A stretch of 64,000 bases of DNA, from contig CANKZG010000001.1 of NCBI GenBank assembly GCA_947488435.1, forward strand, positions 2,038,308-2,102,307, given 5' to 3'. The position numbers and the translations under genes are program-made. This stretch comes from an uncultured Flavobacteriaceae bacterium. GTDB lineage: Bacteria > Bacteroidota > Bacteroidia > Flavobacteriales > Flavobacteriaceae. Positions 33,537 to 43,180 of the stretch are shown here, piece after piece (the first letter of the stretch is position 1; the number at the start of each line of letters is the position of its first letter). The notes beneath the pieces are model-generated. The model saw nothing but the letters and a program-made list of their open reading frames with translations. It was not told the origin of the DNA and ran no database searches.

Positions 33537-35780
33537 CTAAGTCATTCCTCCAATAAATGGTTGATTGTAATATCGCTTACCAGTAGCTTTGTACATTGCA
33601 TTTGCTAATGCAGCGAAAACTGGAGGAAAAGTCGGCTCTCCTAAACCAGTTGGGTCAATATCATTTTTTACAAAGTGGACATCGATTTCCTTAGGCGATT
33701 CACTTATTCGAATCATTCGGTAGCTGTCAAAATTGCTTTTTTGTGGAACACCATACATAAAAGTCAATTCTCCATATAGAGCATTCCCAATTCCATCTAC
33801 GATGCCACCCTCACAAAGATTGCTTGCAGCATCAGGATTGATAACAATACCACAATCTATTGCACAGGTCACTTTCTGAATTTTTGGTTGGTCATTTTCC
33901 CAAGTCATATCCACCACTTGAGCGGCATATGAATTATGACAGAAATAGGCTGCTACGCCTTGTTTGCTATTCGAATTGTTGTTGTTCCAATTTGATTTTT
34001 CTTTGACCAATTTTAATACTCCAGCATAGCGTTCGGCATCATAATCATTCTTTTCTCCAACCGGGTTTTTTGCCGCGCGGTCTAAAAGCTCCAGTCTAAA
34101 ATCGATAGGGTCTTTTCCAACGGCTTCCGCAATTTCGTCTAGAAAAGACTGTTCGGCACTTGCCATAAAATTGGAGCGCGGTGCTCGAAATGAACCTATG
34201 GTAATATTGGTAGGTATCGTCCAACTTTCTGCTTGGTAGTTGTCAATTGCCCCAGCAGGAAAACGGTTTGCATATAGCGGACTTTCAGGAATGCCACCTG
34301 CATTTACCAAAAGTGCAGTTAAGTTATTTTTTGCATCTAAAGCAGCTTTATAACGCACTTGATACATAGGCCGGTATACTCCACCTGTCATATCATCTTC
34401 ACGTGTGTACACCAATTTGACAGGAGCTTTCATTTTTTGGGAAATTACAGCTGCCTCCAAGGCCCAATGGGCATAGGAGCGTCGGCCATAACCGCCACCA
34501 AGGCGGGTCAATTCGATATCTATTTTTTCTACGGGCATTCCCAACCGAGTTGAAACAGCCTTTTCAGTAAGTTCTGCTTTTTGAAGCGGACCTGATAGTT
34601 GGGCGCTGTCATTTTTTACGTCAGCAAAAAAGTTCATCGGCTCCATACAATTATGGGCTAAAAAAGGAGCGGTATAAGTGCGTTCAATTATTTTAGTGGC
34701 ACTACGAAAGGCTTTTTCTGGGTTGCCATCCTTCCTAACTATTGTAGCTTTTTTGGTGGCCATTTCAGCCATTTTTGCACTATGATCTTTACTACTTTCC
34801 AATCCCGACGGAATGGTTAGTGTTTGTTGCGGTCCACGATAGGGTTTGCGTTCTTCGGTATAGGTTTCAAAAGGTTCCCATGCAACAGCGATGGCTTTTT
34901 TCGCATTCATAACTTCCCATGTAGAATCTCCTACGATAGTTACAACTTCTAGAAAAGTACAAGTGTCAAAATGTTGTCTCGTATACGTATCATCAAGCAC
35001 TTTTGTAGAAAAAACAGCTTGAATTCCCGGCATGGTCTTGACTACTGAATCATCAAATGATTTGAGTTTCATGCCAAATGCGGGTGGGTGTACAATCATA
35101 GCAGTTAGCATACCTTCACTTTGCGTGTCAATCCCAAATAAAGGTTTTCCGGTTACGATTTTGAGTCCGTCTACATTTTTCTTGGATGTACCGATGATTT
35201 TAAAATCTGACTTTTCCTTTAATACTACTTCTTCAGGAACAGAAATTTTTGCCGCAGCTGATGCCATCGCGCCATAAGAAATCGATTTATCACTTGCTGT
35301 ATGTTTTATTTTTCCCGATTCGGTGCTAATTTCTTTTAGGGGTACTTGCCAAGCTTCTGCTGCCGCCATTAGTAGCATGTGTCTTGCTGAAGCACCTGCC
35401 ATACGAAGGCCTTCCCAACTGGTTCGGATGGCTTGACTACCGCCGATAAATTGACGACTGTATAAATCGGTATTTAAAGGGGCTTGCTCTACAATGACCA
35501 CATTCCAATCAATGTCTAATTCTTCAGCAACTAGCATCGGCATGGCCGTCTTAACATTTTGACCCCCTTCGGGATTTGGAGACATGATGGTCACTTTACC
35601 ATTATCTGCAATCTTTAAATATCCGTTGATTTCAAACCATTCCTTGGGTAAATTTTGTACTTCTTCTGGCGTCATTTTACAAGAAGCCAGCCAATTAAAT
35701 CCGAGCATCAATCCGCCACCAGCTAATGCCGAACTTTTTATAAAAGAACGTCTGCCTATTGCTGTTTTTACAAGAGTCAT
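33537..35780 (-). CDS. Molybdopterin-binding hydroxylase large subunit, Tat-exported (paralogue 2)
   Basis: 747 aa, xanthine dehydrogenase/aldehyde oxidase family, closest in layout to isoquinoline 1-oxidoreductase beta subunit (IorB). The N-terminus RRSFIKSSALAGGGLMLGFNWLASC is a twin-arginine signal that also ends in a lipobox-like LASC. Family blocks include PNPEGGQNVKTAMPMLVAEELD, GSFRAPRSNFMASAEQSFLDEIA and GLGEPTFPP, the last holding the active-site Glu region. It follows its paralogue by 20 bp. It would need molybdenum cofactor and the [2Fe-2S] subunit encoded at 38083; no cytochrome subunit is adjacent. Substrate unknown. Confidence 0.88.
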   Translation of the reverse strand: MTLVKTAIGRRSFIKSSALAGGGLMLGFNWLASCKMTPEEVQNLPKEWFEINGYLKIADNGKVTIMSPNPEGGQNVKTAMPMLVAEELDIDWNVVIVEQAPLNTDLYSRQFIGGSQAIRTSWEGLRMAGASARHMLLMAAAEAWQVPLKEISTESGKIKHTASDKSISYGAMASAAAKISVPEEVVLKEKSDFKIIGTSKKNVDGLKIVTGKPLFGIDTQSEGMLTAMIVHPPAFGMKLKSFDDSVVKTMPGIQAVFSTKVLDDTYTRQHFDTCTFLEVVTIVGDSTWEVMNAKKAIAVAWEPFETYTEERKPYRGPQQTLTIPSGLESSKDHSAKMAEMATKKATIVRKDGNPEKAFRSATKIIERTYTAPFLAHNCMEPMNFFADVKNDSAQLSGPLQKAELTEKAVSTRLGMPVEKIDIELTRLGGGYGRRSYAHWALEAAVISQKMKAPVKLVYTREDDMTGGVYRPMYQVRYKAALDAKNNLTALLVNAGGIPESPLYANRFPAGAIDNYQAESWTIPTNITIGSFRAPRSNFMASAEQSFLDEIAEAVGKDPIDFRLELLDRAAKNPVGEKNDYDAERYAGVLKLVKEKSNWNNNNSNSKQGVAAYFCHNSYAAQVVDMTWENDQPKIQKVTCAIDCGIVINPDAASNLCEGGIVDGIGNALYGELTFMYGVPQKSNFDSYRMIRISESPKEIDVHFVKNDIDPTGLGEPTFPPVFAALANAMYKATGKRYYNQPFIGGMT

Positions 35781-35800
35781 GCTCGAATTTGTTTTATCAA

Positions 35801-38053
35801 TTACCCAACAATTTGTTTTTCAGTTACAAAAGGCTGTCGGTAATGCCGTTGCCCCGTTGCTTTGTACAATGCATTGGCAATAGCTCCAAAAATAGGAGGG
35901 AACGGTGGTTCACCCATACCTGTTGGTGCAATTTCATTTTCAACAAAATGTACTTCTATTTCTTTAGGGGCATCGCTCATGCGTATCATCTGATATTCAT
36001 GAAAATTCGTTTTCTGAGGCATCCCATCTTTAAAAGGAAGTTCTCCGAAAAAGGCATTTCCAATCCCATCTGTAATTGCTCCTTCGGCCATATTTACTGC
36101 AGCATCTGGATTCACTACAATACCGCAATCGATAGCGCAAACTACTTTTTCAACCACAGGTTTTCCTTCATCCATTCGAATATCTAAAACATGTGCAGCA
36201 TAAGAATTATGACAAAAATAGGCTGATATTCCTCGGTTTATATTCGCCGGAGTTGCACTCCAACCTGATTTTTCACGAAGTAATTCTAAAACTCCTGCAT
36301 AGCGTTCGGCATCGTAATCATTTCTTTCTCCCACAGGATTTTCCTTCGCACGTTTTAGTAAATCCAAACGAAATTGAATAGGGTCTTTGCCAGAAGCTTC
36401 AGCAATTTCATCTAAAAATGATTGCTCGGCACCCGCCATAAAATTAGAACGTGGTGCGCGAAAAGCTCCAATAGTAATGTTAGAATCAATAGCCCATTCT
36501 TCCGCCATATAATTATCGATGGCACCCGCAGGAAAACGATTTGCGAATAAGGGACTCTCTGGTATACCTCCAGCTTTTACATGCAAGGCAGTTAAATTAT
36601 TATTTTTATCTAGAGCAGCACGATAGGTGGCATGATAACTAGGACGATAAATTCCATTAGTCATATCATCTTCACGAGTGTACACCAACTTCACTGGGGC
36701 ATTTACTTTTTGCGAAATCATAGCTGCTTCTACGACATAATGTGCATAAGCCTTGCGACCAAATCCACCACCCATACGAGGCATTTCCATGGCAATATTT
36801 TCTGCAGGAATGCCCAAACTTGAAGCCAACGTTGGTAGTATTAAACTCGGAATCTGAACAGGTGCTGCAATTTGCGCTTTATCTCCTTCTACATGAGCAA
36901 AGGCGTTCAAAGGCTCCATGCAATTATGCGCTAGAAAAGGAGCTGAATACGAACGTTCTATAATTTTTGCGGCATTTTTAAATGCTGCTTTTGGGTTACC
37001 GTCTGTACGGACAATCTTTCCGGGTTTTGCAGCAAGTTCTGCCATTTTCGCGGCATGACTTGTAGAGGATTCGAGGCCGGCAGGAACGTTTTTGGTTTGC
37101 GTACCTCTAAACCCATTGATGGTCTCTGTGTACGAATCAAATGGTTGCCATTCTACGTTTAATTTCTTTTTGGCTTGTAATACTTCCCAAGTGGAATTTC
37201 CTACAACCGCAACTATTTCGGGGAATGCATTGACATCAAAACCACCTTTCTTATAATCATCTTTAAAACTATTAATCGCTACAACATCCTTAATACCAGA
37301 CATGGCTTTGGCGGCTTCAGCATCCATAGATTTTAATGTCATTCCGAATGCTGGTGGATGTACAATCATAGCAATCAACATACCTTCTTTTTGGTAATCC
37401 ATTCCAAACATGGGTTCTCCAGTAACGATACTTTTCGCATCAACATTTTTGTGCGATGTGCCAATTATTTTAAAGTCTTTGACTTCTTTTAAGCTAATAT
37501 CTTCAGGGATGGTAATTTGAGCTGCAGCGGATGCCATTTCTCCATAGCCAGCAGATTTTTCAGTTGCTTTATGATACAACACTCCATCTTCAGTAGTAAT
37601 TTCATTTGCAGGAACTTGCCATGCTTGGGCAGCTGCTGCAATCAAAACATGGCGTGCAGAAGCACCTGCCATTCGAAGCGGTTCCCATCGGGTCATGATA
37701 CCACGGCTACCTCCTGTAAATTGCATACCGTATTTTTCAGCATGGTAAGGTGCTTGGTCAACGACAACATTTTTCCAATCAACACCCAATTCTTCTGCAA
37801 CAATCATTGGCATTGAAGTTCGAATGTTTTGACCAAATTCGGGATTCGGTGTGGTAATCGTAACCACGCCATTATCTCCGATTTTTAAATATGAATTCAT
37901 TTCAAACCATTCCTTAGGCATGGCTAAAATTTCTTCTTCTGTTTTGTTTTTGCAAGAGGCTAGCCAATTAAAGCCTAACACTAATCCGCCACTTGCTAAA
38001 GTGGATGTTCGAATGAATGAGCGTCTACCTATTTTTGTTTTTATGAGTGTCAT
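35801..38053 (-). CDS. Molybdopterin-binding hydroxylase large subunit, Tat-exported (paralogue 1)
   Basis: 750 aa, well over half identical by eye to the downstream paralogue. The Tat motif RRSFIRTSTLASGGLVLGFNWLASC again includes an LASC lipobox-like end. TPNPEFGQNIRTSMPMIVAEELG, GGGFGRKAYAHYVVEAAMIS, GAFRAPRSNFMAGAEQSFLDEIAEA and GMGEPPFPP match the IorB/xanthine dehydrogenase family. Gene order on the minus strand is 2Fe-2S subunit, this subunit, second subunit, with 20-30 bp gaps: one operon. Either the two large subunits share one small subunit or they form a mixed complex; sequence does not decide. Confidence 0.88.
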   Translation of the reverse strand: MTLIKTKIGRRSFIRTSTLASGGLVLGFNWLASCKNKTEEEILAMPKEWFEMNSYLKIGDNGVVTITTPNPEFGQNIRTSMPMIVAEELGVDWKNVVVDQAPYHAEKYGMQFTGGSRGIMTRWEPLRMAGASARHVLIAAAAQAWQVPANEITTEDGVLYHKATEKSAGYGEMASAAAQITIPEDISLKEVKDFKIIGTSHKNVDAKSIVTGEPMFGMDYQKEGMLIAMIVHPPAFGMTLKSMDAEAAKAMSGIKDVVAINSFKDDYKKGGFDVNAFPEIVAVVGNSTWEVLQAKKKLNVEWQPFDSYTETINGFRGTQTKNVPAGLESSTSHAAKMAELAAKPGKIVRTDGNPKAAFKNAAKIIERSYSAPFLAHNCMEPLNAFAHVEGDKAQIAAPVQIPSLILPTLASSLGIPAENIAMEMPRMGGGFGRKAYAHYVVEAAMISQKVNAPVKLVYTREDDMTNGIYRPSYHATYRAALDKNNNLTALHVKAGGIPESPLFANRFPAGAIDNYMAEEWAIDSNITIGAFRAPRSNFMAGAEQSFLDEIAEASGKDPIQFRLDLLKRAKENPVGERNDYDAERYAGVLELLREKSGWSATPANINRGISAYFCHNSYAAHVLDIRMDEGKPVVEKVVCAIDCGIVVNPDAAVNMAEGAITDGIGNAFFGELPFKDGMPQKTNFHEYQMIRMSDAPKEIEVHFVENEIAPTGMGEPPFPPIFGAIANALYKATGQRHYRQPFVTEKQIVG

Positions 38054-38082
38054 AGTATCAGGTTTTTAGGAATGCTCAGTAC

Positions 38083-38547
38083 TTAAGCGTTGATTGAATT
38101 TGCAGCAATTTTAACCGCTTTTTTGATACGGGTATACGTTCCACAACGGCAGATGTTTCCGTTCATGGCCGTCTCGATTTCTTCATCTGAAGGATTCGGA
38201 TTTTTTTCTAATAAAGCAGAAGCAGTCATAATTTGTCCTGCTTGACAATAGCCGCATTGCGGAACATCAACTTCTAGCCATGCTTGTTGAACCGGGTGGT
38301 CTCCTTTTTCAGATAAACCTTCGATGGTTGTGATTTCTTTGTCACCAACTGAAGATATTGGTAGTTGACAAGAACGAACTGCATTGCCATCTAAGTGTAC
38401 GGTGCATGCCCCACATTGGGCAATACCACATCCATACTTAGTACCGACTAGTTTGATGTGGTCTCTTAAAACCCATAACATAGGTGTTGTAGGGTCAACA
38501 TCTAGTTCACGTTCTTTTCCGTTAATATTCAGATTAAATTTCGCCAT
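38083..38547 (-). CDS. [2Fe-2S]-binding subunit of molybdenum hydroxylase (IorA-like)
   Basis: 154 aa. The plant-ferredoxin-type cluster is [26 protein letters not shown] (four Cys), and the C-terminal cluster is [12 protein letters not shown] with [13 protein letters not shown] (four Cys), the standard two-cluster arrangement of this family. No signal peptide is present, so it should be exported folded with the Tat-signal-bearing large subunit. It is the first gene of the operon. Confidence 0.93.
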   Translation of the reverse strand: MAKFNLNINGKERELDVDPTTPMLWVLRDHIKLVGTKYGCGIAQCGACTVHLDGNAVRSCQLPISSVGDKEITTIEGLSEKGDHPVQQAWLEVDVPQCGYCQAGQIMTASALLEKNPNPSDEEIETAMNGNICRCGTYTRIKKAVKIAANSINA

Positions 38548-38622
38548 GATTATTGTATAAGTATATGAATGCTATGAAGTTAGGAAATTTTAAAACACGA
38601 ATTTCCCTCTAGTTATTAAACT

Positions 38623-39075
38623 TTAGTGTGCAATCTCATGCGTGTCTCTTACTTTGCTAAAAGTCAGGTCTAATAATTTCCAATCTTCTCCTTCTTTATG
38701 GTAAAACTCGGTCACGGTAAATTCATTAGCCACATCATTACCACGAACATGAGCAGTTAGCGTAATTCGATTCCAAAGTAATACGGTGTCATCGGCAATA
38801 ACTTCAACGACCACATCATGAACTTCGGCTTTTTTGTACCAAATGCTTCCCGATTTGATGATTTCTAATTCTCGGTCTTTTTTCCAAGAGCCGCTCATGT
38901 GTACAAATCTTGATTTGTCATGAAACAAGGTGCTAAGTTTATCAACATCCTTATCAGCCATCCATTCCCATTTTGCTTTAGAAAGCTCCGTAATTTCTTG
39001 TTTAAGTGTGGTGTCTTGTGCGAAGGAATTCGCACTAAATGCGATTAATAATAATGCGATGTATATTGTTCTCAT
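38623..39075 (-). CDS. Secreted SnoaL/NTF2-like protein
   Basis: 150 aa with a signal peptide (IYIALLLIAFSANSFAQ). The mature part has the NTF2-like cone fold pattern: helix with WEWMADKDVDKLSTLFHDKSRFVHMSG, then strands DVVVEVIADDTVLLWNRITLTAHV and EFTVTEFYHKEGEDWKLLDLTFSKV. Such proteins are small ligand-binding or isomerase-like domains. It lies upstream of the hydroxylase operon on the same strand, 75 bp from the 2Fe-2S gene, and is divergent from the AraC regulator, so co-regulation is likely. Confidence 0.8.
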   Translation of the reverse strand: MRTIYIALLLIAFSANSFAQDTTLKQEITELSKAKWEWMADKDVDKLSTLFHDKSRFVHMSGSWKKDRELEIIKSGSIWYKKAEVHDVVVEVIADDTVLLWNRITLTAHVRGNDVANEFTVTEFYHKEGEDWKLLDLTFSKVRDTHEIAH

Positions 39076-39285
39076 GGTTTTGCTTTTAGATATATGAAGT
39101 TAAATTAAACTATTTTGTTTTGCCGTTCCCATTCAAGAGTTTTCTTTTGATTCAAAAATAGAGGTTAATAGGGCTGTTAGCCATACCTAAATTACGGTTG
39201 CTTATACCATTTTTACGGATATTGATGTGTAAGCTTGAAAGCTTGGTAATCAATATCCTATCTTTAGTTCAAACTTAGTGAGGTA

Positions 39286-40197
39286 ATGACAAATATCTAT
39301 ACCATCAATGCTGTAGGAGACTACTTGAATATGCGAATGCAAGAGGTGTTACACCCTTTGGTAGGTGTCGTTGATTTTGAGAAGGTTGATGAATCAGCAA
39401 AAACCATTTCTGACTATGACGCGCTGCAATTTAATTGCTATGCCATTTTCTTGAAAGATGCTAAGGGATGTAAATTGAAATACGGCGGTAAATCATACGA
39501 TTATGATGAAGGAACCTTGGTATTTGTCAGTCCTGAACAAGTTGTCGGTTTGACCTACAATGAACCTAATTTTCGCCCAAAGGGATATGCGCTCTTGTTT
39601 CACCCGGACTTGCTTATAGGTACAGATTTACTAAGAAAGATGAAGCGCTATAGCTTTTTCTCATATGCCACGTATGAGGCTTTGCACTTATCAGCAAAAG
39701 AACGCAGGGTAATTATAAGTCTGTTAGAAAAAATCCTTTTTGAATTAGAACAGAATATCGATAAGCATAGCAGAAAGTTGATTCTTGCCAATATTGAATT
39801 GTTTTTAGATTATTCCTTGCGATTTTATGACCGTCAGTTCTTGACCCGTGAAACTGCGCATCAACATTCATTAGAGAAATTTGATGCATTGCTGAATGAC
39901 TATTTTCTATCGGATAAGCCTAAAACTCTTGGAACACCTACAGTAGGGTATTTTGCAAATGAATTGCATTTATCGTCTAATTACTTTGGCGACCTCGTCA
40001 AAAAAGAAACAGGAAAATCTGCTCAAGATTATATACAAGCGAAATTAATTGCCGTGGCAAAAGAAAAAGTTTTTGACCTGAATAAATCGGTTAGTGAGAT
40101 AGCGTACGAGCTTGGGTTTAGATATCCGCAGCATTTCAGCAGACTATTTAAGAAAAAAGTTGGGCATTCGCCCAAGGAGTTTCGTATGTTGAATTGA
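39286..40197 (+). CDS. AraC family transcriptional regulator
   Basis: 303 aa. The N-terminal about 190 residues form a cupin-like sensor (YGGKSYDYDEGTLVFVSPEQVVGL). The C-terminal AraC double helix-turn-helix covers about 205-300 (TVGYFANELHLSSNYFGDLVKKETGKSAQDYI; VSEIAYELGFRYPQHFSRLFKKKVGHSPKEF). It is divergent from the NTF2-like/molybdenum hydroxylase genes (210-bp shared upstream region), so it probably activates them in response to a small molecule. Confidence 0.92.
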   Translation: MTNIYTINAVGDYLNMRMQEVLHPLVGVVDFEKVDESAKTISDYDALQFNCYAIFLKDAKGCKLKYGGKSYDYDEGTLVFVSPEQVVGLTYNEPNFRPKGYALLFHPDLLIGTDLLRKMKRYSFFSYATYEALHLSAKERRVIISLLEKILFELEQNIDKHSRKLILANIELFLDYSLRFYDRQFLTRETAHQHSLEKFDALLNDYFLSDKPKTLGTPTVGYFANELHLSSNYFGDLVKKETGKSAQDYIQAKLIAVAKEKVFDLNKSVSEIAYELGFRYPQHFSRLFKKKVGHSPKEFRMLN

Positions 40198-40761
40198 ATC
40201 TGTTATTACTACCTCAAATTCTGATTGCGGTACCTTAGGTGCTGAAAAAAAGGCCAATTGAAGGAACAAAACTAAAATGAATTTCCGAAAATCATTCGTT
40301 TTTTAAGACTATCTTTCATTTAAGCGATTCGCTTAACCGGAGTCCCCATTTTGTGTAGAGTACTATTTTAGAAAGTTTAATTGACCTCCAAGTTAGAATT
40401 GGTTTTATAGGTGATTAAGGAAAAAACAGAAATTTTTTCCAAAAAATAATCTCAATCCAAATTTTTAGTACATTTATTCTATAATGAGTTCGTAAGATGA
40501 ACGCATTGCCATAACAACAATGAAATCTTTTTTCATGTTCGGGCTTAGGAAGATAAAGAAGTCTACTCCAAAAGCTGCCCTAGGGATAGGGAACCGAATG
40601 CTCAGGCTGACTTCTGAAACGCTTACTACTATACTTCGATTGGAGCACAATCATTTTGTGCCCTCGAACACTTTTATTTTCCGTATTTGATGTATTAGAA
40701 ATTTAATCTCTCCTGCTCCTTGGAGCAAATCTTACATTTTCTAATTTTTTACATCATACGA
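40198..40761. other. 564-bp gap between araC-like and arginine decarboxylase genes
   Basis: It holds a 15-bp inverted repeat TAAGCGATTCGCTTA at 40321-40335, a small doubtful reading frame (40520-40690), a GCACAA-N5-TTGTGC repeat near 40647, and the hairpin TGCTCC-TT-GGAGCA at 40714-40727 in the presumed leader of the decarboxylase operon. No larger gene is seen. Confidence 0.5.
40520..40690 (+). CDS. Doubtful small hypothetical protein
   Basis: 56 aa, basic, starting MKSFFMFGLRKIKKSTPKAA and ending FVPSNTFIFRI. No family is recognised, no good ribosome-binding or -7 site is seen, and codon use is not distinctive. It may be a remnant of a longer gene or simply an open frame in the gap. Confidence 0.2.
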   Translation: MKSFFMFGLRKIKKSTPKAALGIGNRMLRLTSETLTTILRLEHNHFVPSNTFIFRI

Positions 40762-42231
40762 ATGAAAACAAAATACGTCGACCTTATCGACCAAACTTTT
40801 GACTTTCCACAGGAAGAGTTCACGCTAAAAAACAACGAACTACATTTCCATGGAATAGACTTAATGGCCCTTGTTGAGCAATATGGAGCGCCACTTAAAT
40901 TCACTTACTTACCAAAAATATCTGATAATATCAACCGAGCTAAATCTTGGTTTACAGAGGCAATAAAAAAACACAAGTACGACGGCAGTTATAACTATTG
41001 CTATTGCACAAAGAGTTCTCACTTTAAACATGTATTAGATGAAGCTATAAAGAATGACATTCATATAGAAACTTCATCTGCCTTTGATATTGATATTATT
41101 GAAAACCTTAAAGCTCATGGTAAGATTAGCGATGATATTTATGTCATCAGTAATGGTTTTAAACGTGACCAATATGTTCAAAATATTGCTAGACTTATCA
41201 ATAATGGGCATAAAAACTGTATTACCATTATTGACAATTATGAAGAAATCAATCTGCTTAGCGAAGCTATCAATGATACCTATAACATTGGTATTCGCAT
41301 CGCTTCTGAAGAAGAACCAAAGTTTGAATTTTATACCTCCAGATTAGGTATTGGATACAAAAACATCTTACCCTTTTATAACAAAGAGATTAAAGATAAT
41401 TCGAAAGTTAATTTGAAGATGCTGCACTTCTTTATCAATACGGGTATCAATGACAATGCCTACTACTGGAATGAACTGCAAAAATGTATGAAGGTCTATA
41501 CAGACCTAAAAAAAATATGCCCTAGTCTTGACAGTCTAAATATAGGAGGAGGTTTCCCTATAAAAAACTCTTTGGCTTTTGATTACGACTATGCCTATAT
41601 GATAGATGAAATCATACAGCTCATCAAGCAAACTTGTGATGAAGCCAAGGTTGCGGTTCCAAATATTTTTACAGAATTCGGCAGCTTTACCGTAGGCGAA
41701 AGTGGCGGTAACATTTATGAAATCTTGTATCAGAAACAACAAAACGACCGTGAAAAATGGAACATGATTAATTCGTCTTTCATTACAACCATGCCAGATA
41801 CATGGGCAATCAATAAACGTTTTGTAATGCTTGCCATAAACGGTTGGAACAAAGAATACGAACGTGTACTTCTTGGCGGACTCACTTGTGATAGTGATGA
41901 CTATTATAACAGCGAGCAGCATATGAATGCTATTTATCTGCCAAAATTTAATAAAGAGAAGCCATTATACATCGGATTTTTCAATACTGGAGCATATCAA
42001 GAAAGTATAGGAGGTTATGGCGGCTTACAGCATTGTTTAATTCCGGCGCCAAAACATATTATAATAGACCGTAATGAACATGGGGAATTAACAACCTCAG
42101 TATTTGCAGAACAACAAACATCTGAACAATTACTGTCCATCTTAGGATATGATTACGAAGCGAATAAGTCACTTTCGAAATTTTCAGCTAATGCAACAGA
42201 AATTTCAGAATTACTAAAAACATCCTACTAA
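40762..42231 (+). CDS. speA: Arginine decarboxylase (PLP-dependent, fold III)
   Basis: 489 aa from the ATG at 40762 (MKTKYVDLIDQTFDFPQEEF); the frame is open upstream to 40720. Lys in YNYCYCTKSSHFKHV corresponds to the PLP-lysine strand of alanine-racemase-fold decarboxylases. GGGFPIKNS, FTEFGSFTVGESGG and YIGFFNTGAYQESIGGYGG are family blocks. It is shorter than the proteobacterial biosynthetic SpeA (about 630 aa), as usual in Bacteroidota. It makes agmatine, the substrate of the next gene (7 bp downstream), to start polyamine synthesis. Confidence 0.87.
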   Translation: MKTKYVDLIDQTFDFPQEEFTLKNNELHFHGIDLMALVEQYGAPLKFTYLPKISDNINRAKSWFTEAIKKHKYDGSYNYCYCTKSSHFKHVLDEAIKNDIHIETSSAFDIDIIENLKAHGKISDDIYVISNGFKRDQYVQNIARLINNGHKNCITIIDNYEEINLLSEAINDTYNIGIRIASEEEPKFEFYTSRLGIGYKNILPFYNKEIKDNSKVNLKMLHFFINTGINDNAYYWNELQKCMKVYTDLKKICPSLDSLNIGGGFPIKNSLAFDYDYAYMIDEIIQLIKQTCDEAKVAVPNIFTEFGSFTVGESGGNIYEILYQKQQNDREKWNMINSSFITTMPDTWAINKRFVMLAINGWNKEYERVLLGGLTCDSDDYYNSEQHMNAIYLPKFNKEKPLYIGFFNTGAYQESIGGYGGLQHCLIPAPKHIIIDRNEHGELTTSVFAEQQTSEQLLSILGYDYEANKSLSKFSANATEISELLKTSY

Positions 42232-42238
42232 AATTATT

Positions 42239-43180
42239 ATGAAAACTAATATAACATACGCCGGTATTCCTGAAAACTATGCCGCCTTAGAAACCTCAAA
42301 AATAGTTCTAATACCTGTCCCTTATGACGGAACAAGCACATGGGGCAAAGGAGCAGATAAAGGGCCTGAAGCCTTTTTGGAAGCTTCCGAGAATATGGAA
42401 CTATATGATATAGAAACAGATTCAGAAGTGTATAAAAATGGCGTTTTTTTATCCGAACCAGTTACCGTGAATGCTACACCAGAGGCTATGGTAGATGCTG
42501 TACATCAAGAAACAAAAAGGTTTATTAAAAAGAACAAATTTGTTACCATTTTTGGAGGAGAACATTCCATATCTATTGGGACTATTAGAGCTTTTAACGA
42601 AATGTTTCCCAATCTAACGGTATTGCATATAGATGCACATGCTGATTTACGAAAAAGCTATGAAGGCAGTGCGTGCAATCATGCTTGTGCAGTTTATGAA
42701 GCTAGTCAAAACACTAATTTAATTCAGTTGGGAATTCGCTCTATGGATGCCAAAGAAAAATCGGTAATGGATTTAGATAAAACCTTTTTTGCTCACGAGA
42801 TGGCAATAGATGATACTTGGATGGATGCTGCTATAGACCAAATGACGGAGAATGTATTTATAACATTCGATTTAGATGCTTTCGACCCTTCTATATTACC
42901 TAGTACTGGAACTCCTGAACCAGGAGGTTTGTTTTGGTATGAAACCTTAGATTTCTTAAAACAAGTTTTTACAGAAAAGAATGTGGTTGGGTTTGATATT
43001 GTTGAGTTATGTCCGAACAATGTAGATAGGTCCTCAGACTTTCTCGCCGCTAAGCTTTACTATAAAATGTTGAGTTATAAGTTCATGGGGCAAGATGCCG
43101 AGGAGAATTATGACAATACCTATGATATCACGTATCAACCGAGCTCGACAAGCTCAAAATTCGAAGAAGATGAATACTAA
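42239..43180 (+). CDS. speB: Agmatinase (ureohydrolase family)
   Basis: 313 aa. Binuclear manganese motifs: FGGEHSIS, LHIDAHADLR and ITFDLDAFDPSILP, with GTPEPGGLFWYE as the substrate-side loop. Converts agmatine to putrescine plus urea. It is preceded by arginine decarboxylase (7-bp gap) and its last 11 bp overlap the start of the deoxyhypusine synthase-like gene, so translation is coupled. Confidence 0.93.
   Translation: MKTNITYAGIPENYAALETSKIVLIPVPYDGTSTWGKGADKGPEAFLEASENMELYDIETDSEVYKNGVFLSEPVTVNATPEAMVDAVHQETKRFIKKNKFVTIFGGEHSISIGTIRAFNEMFPNLTVLHIDAHADLRKSYEGSACNHACAVYEASQNTNLIQLGIRSMDAKEKSVMDLDKTFFAHEMAIDDTWMDAAIDQMTENVFITFDLDAFDPSILPSTGTPEPGGLFWYETLDFLKQVFTEKNVVGFDIVELCPNNVDRSSDFLAAKLYYKMLSYKFMGQDAEENYDNTYDITYQPSSTSSKFEEDEY

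Noticed and set aside
41536-41922. 128-codon minus-strand frame inside arginine decarboxylase
   Set aside because: Shadow of a conserved enzyme gene; composition (Cys/His/Ile rich) not protein-like.
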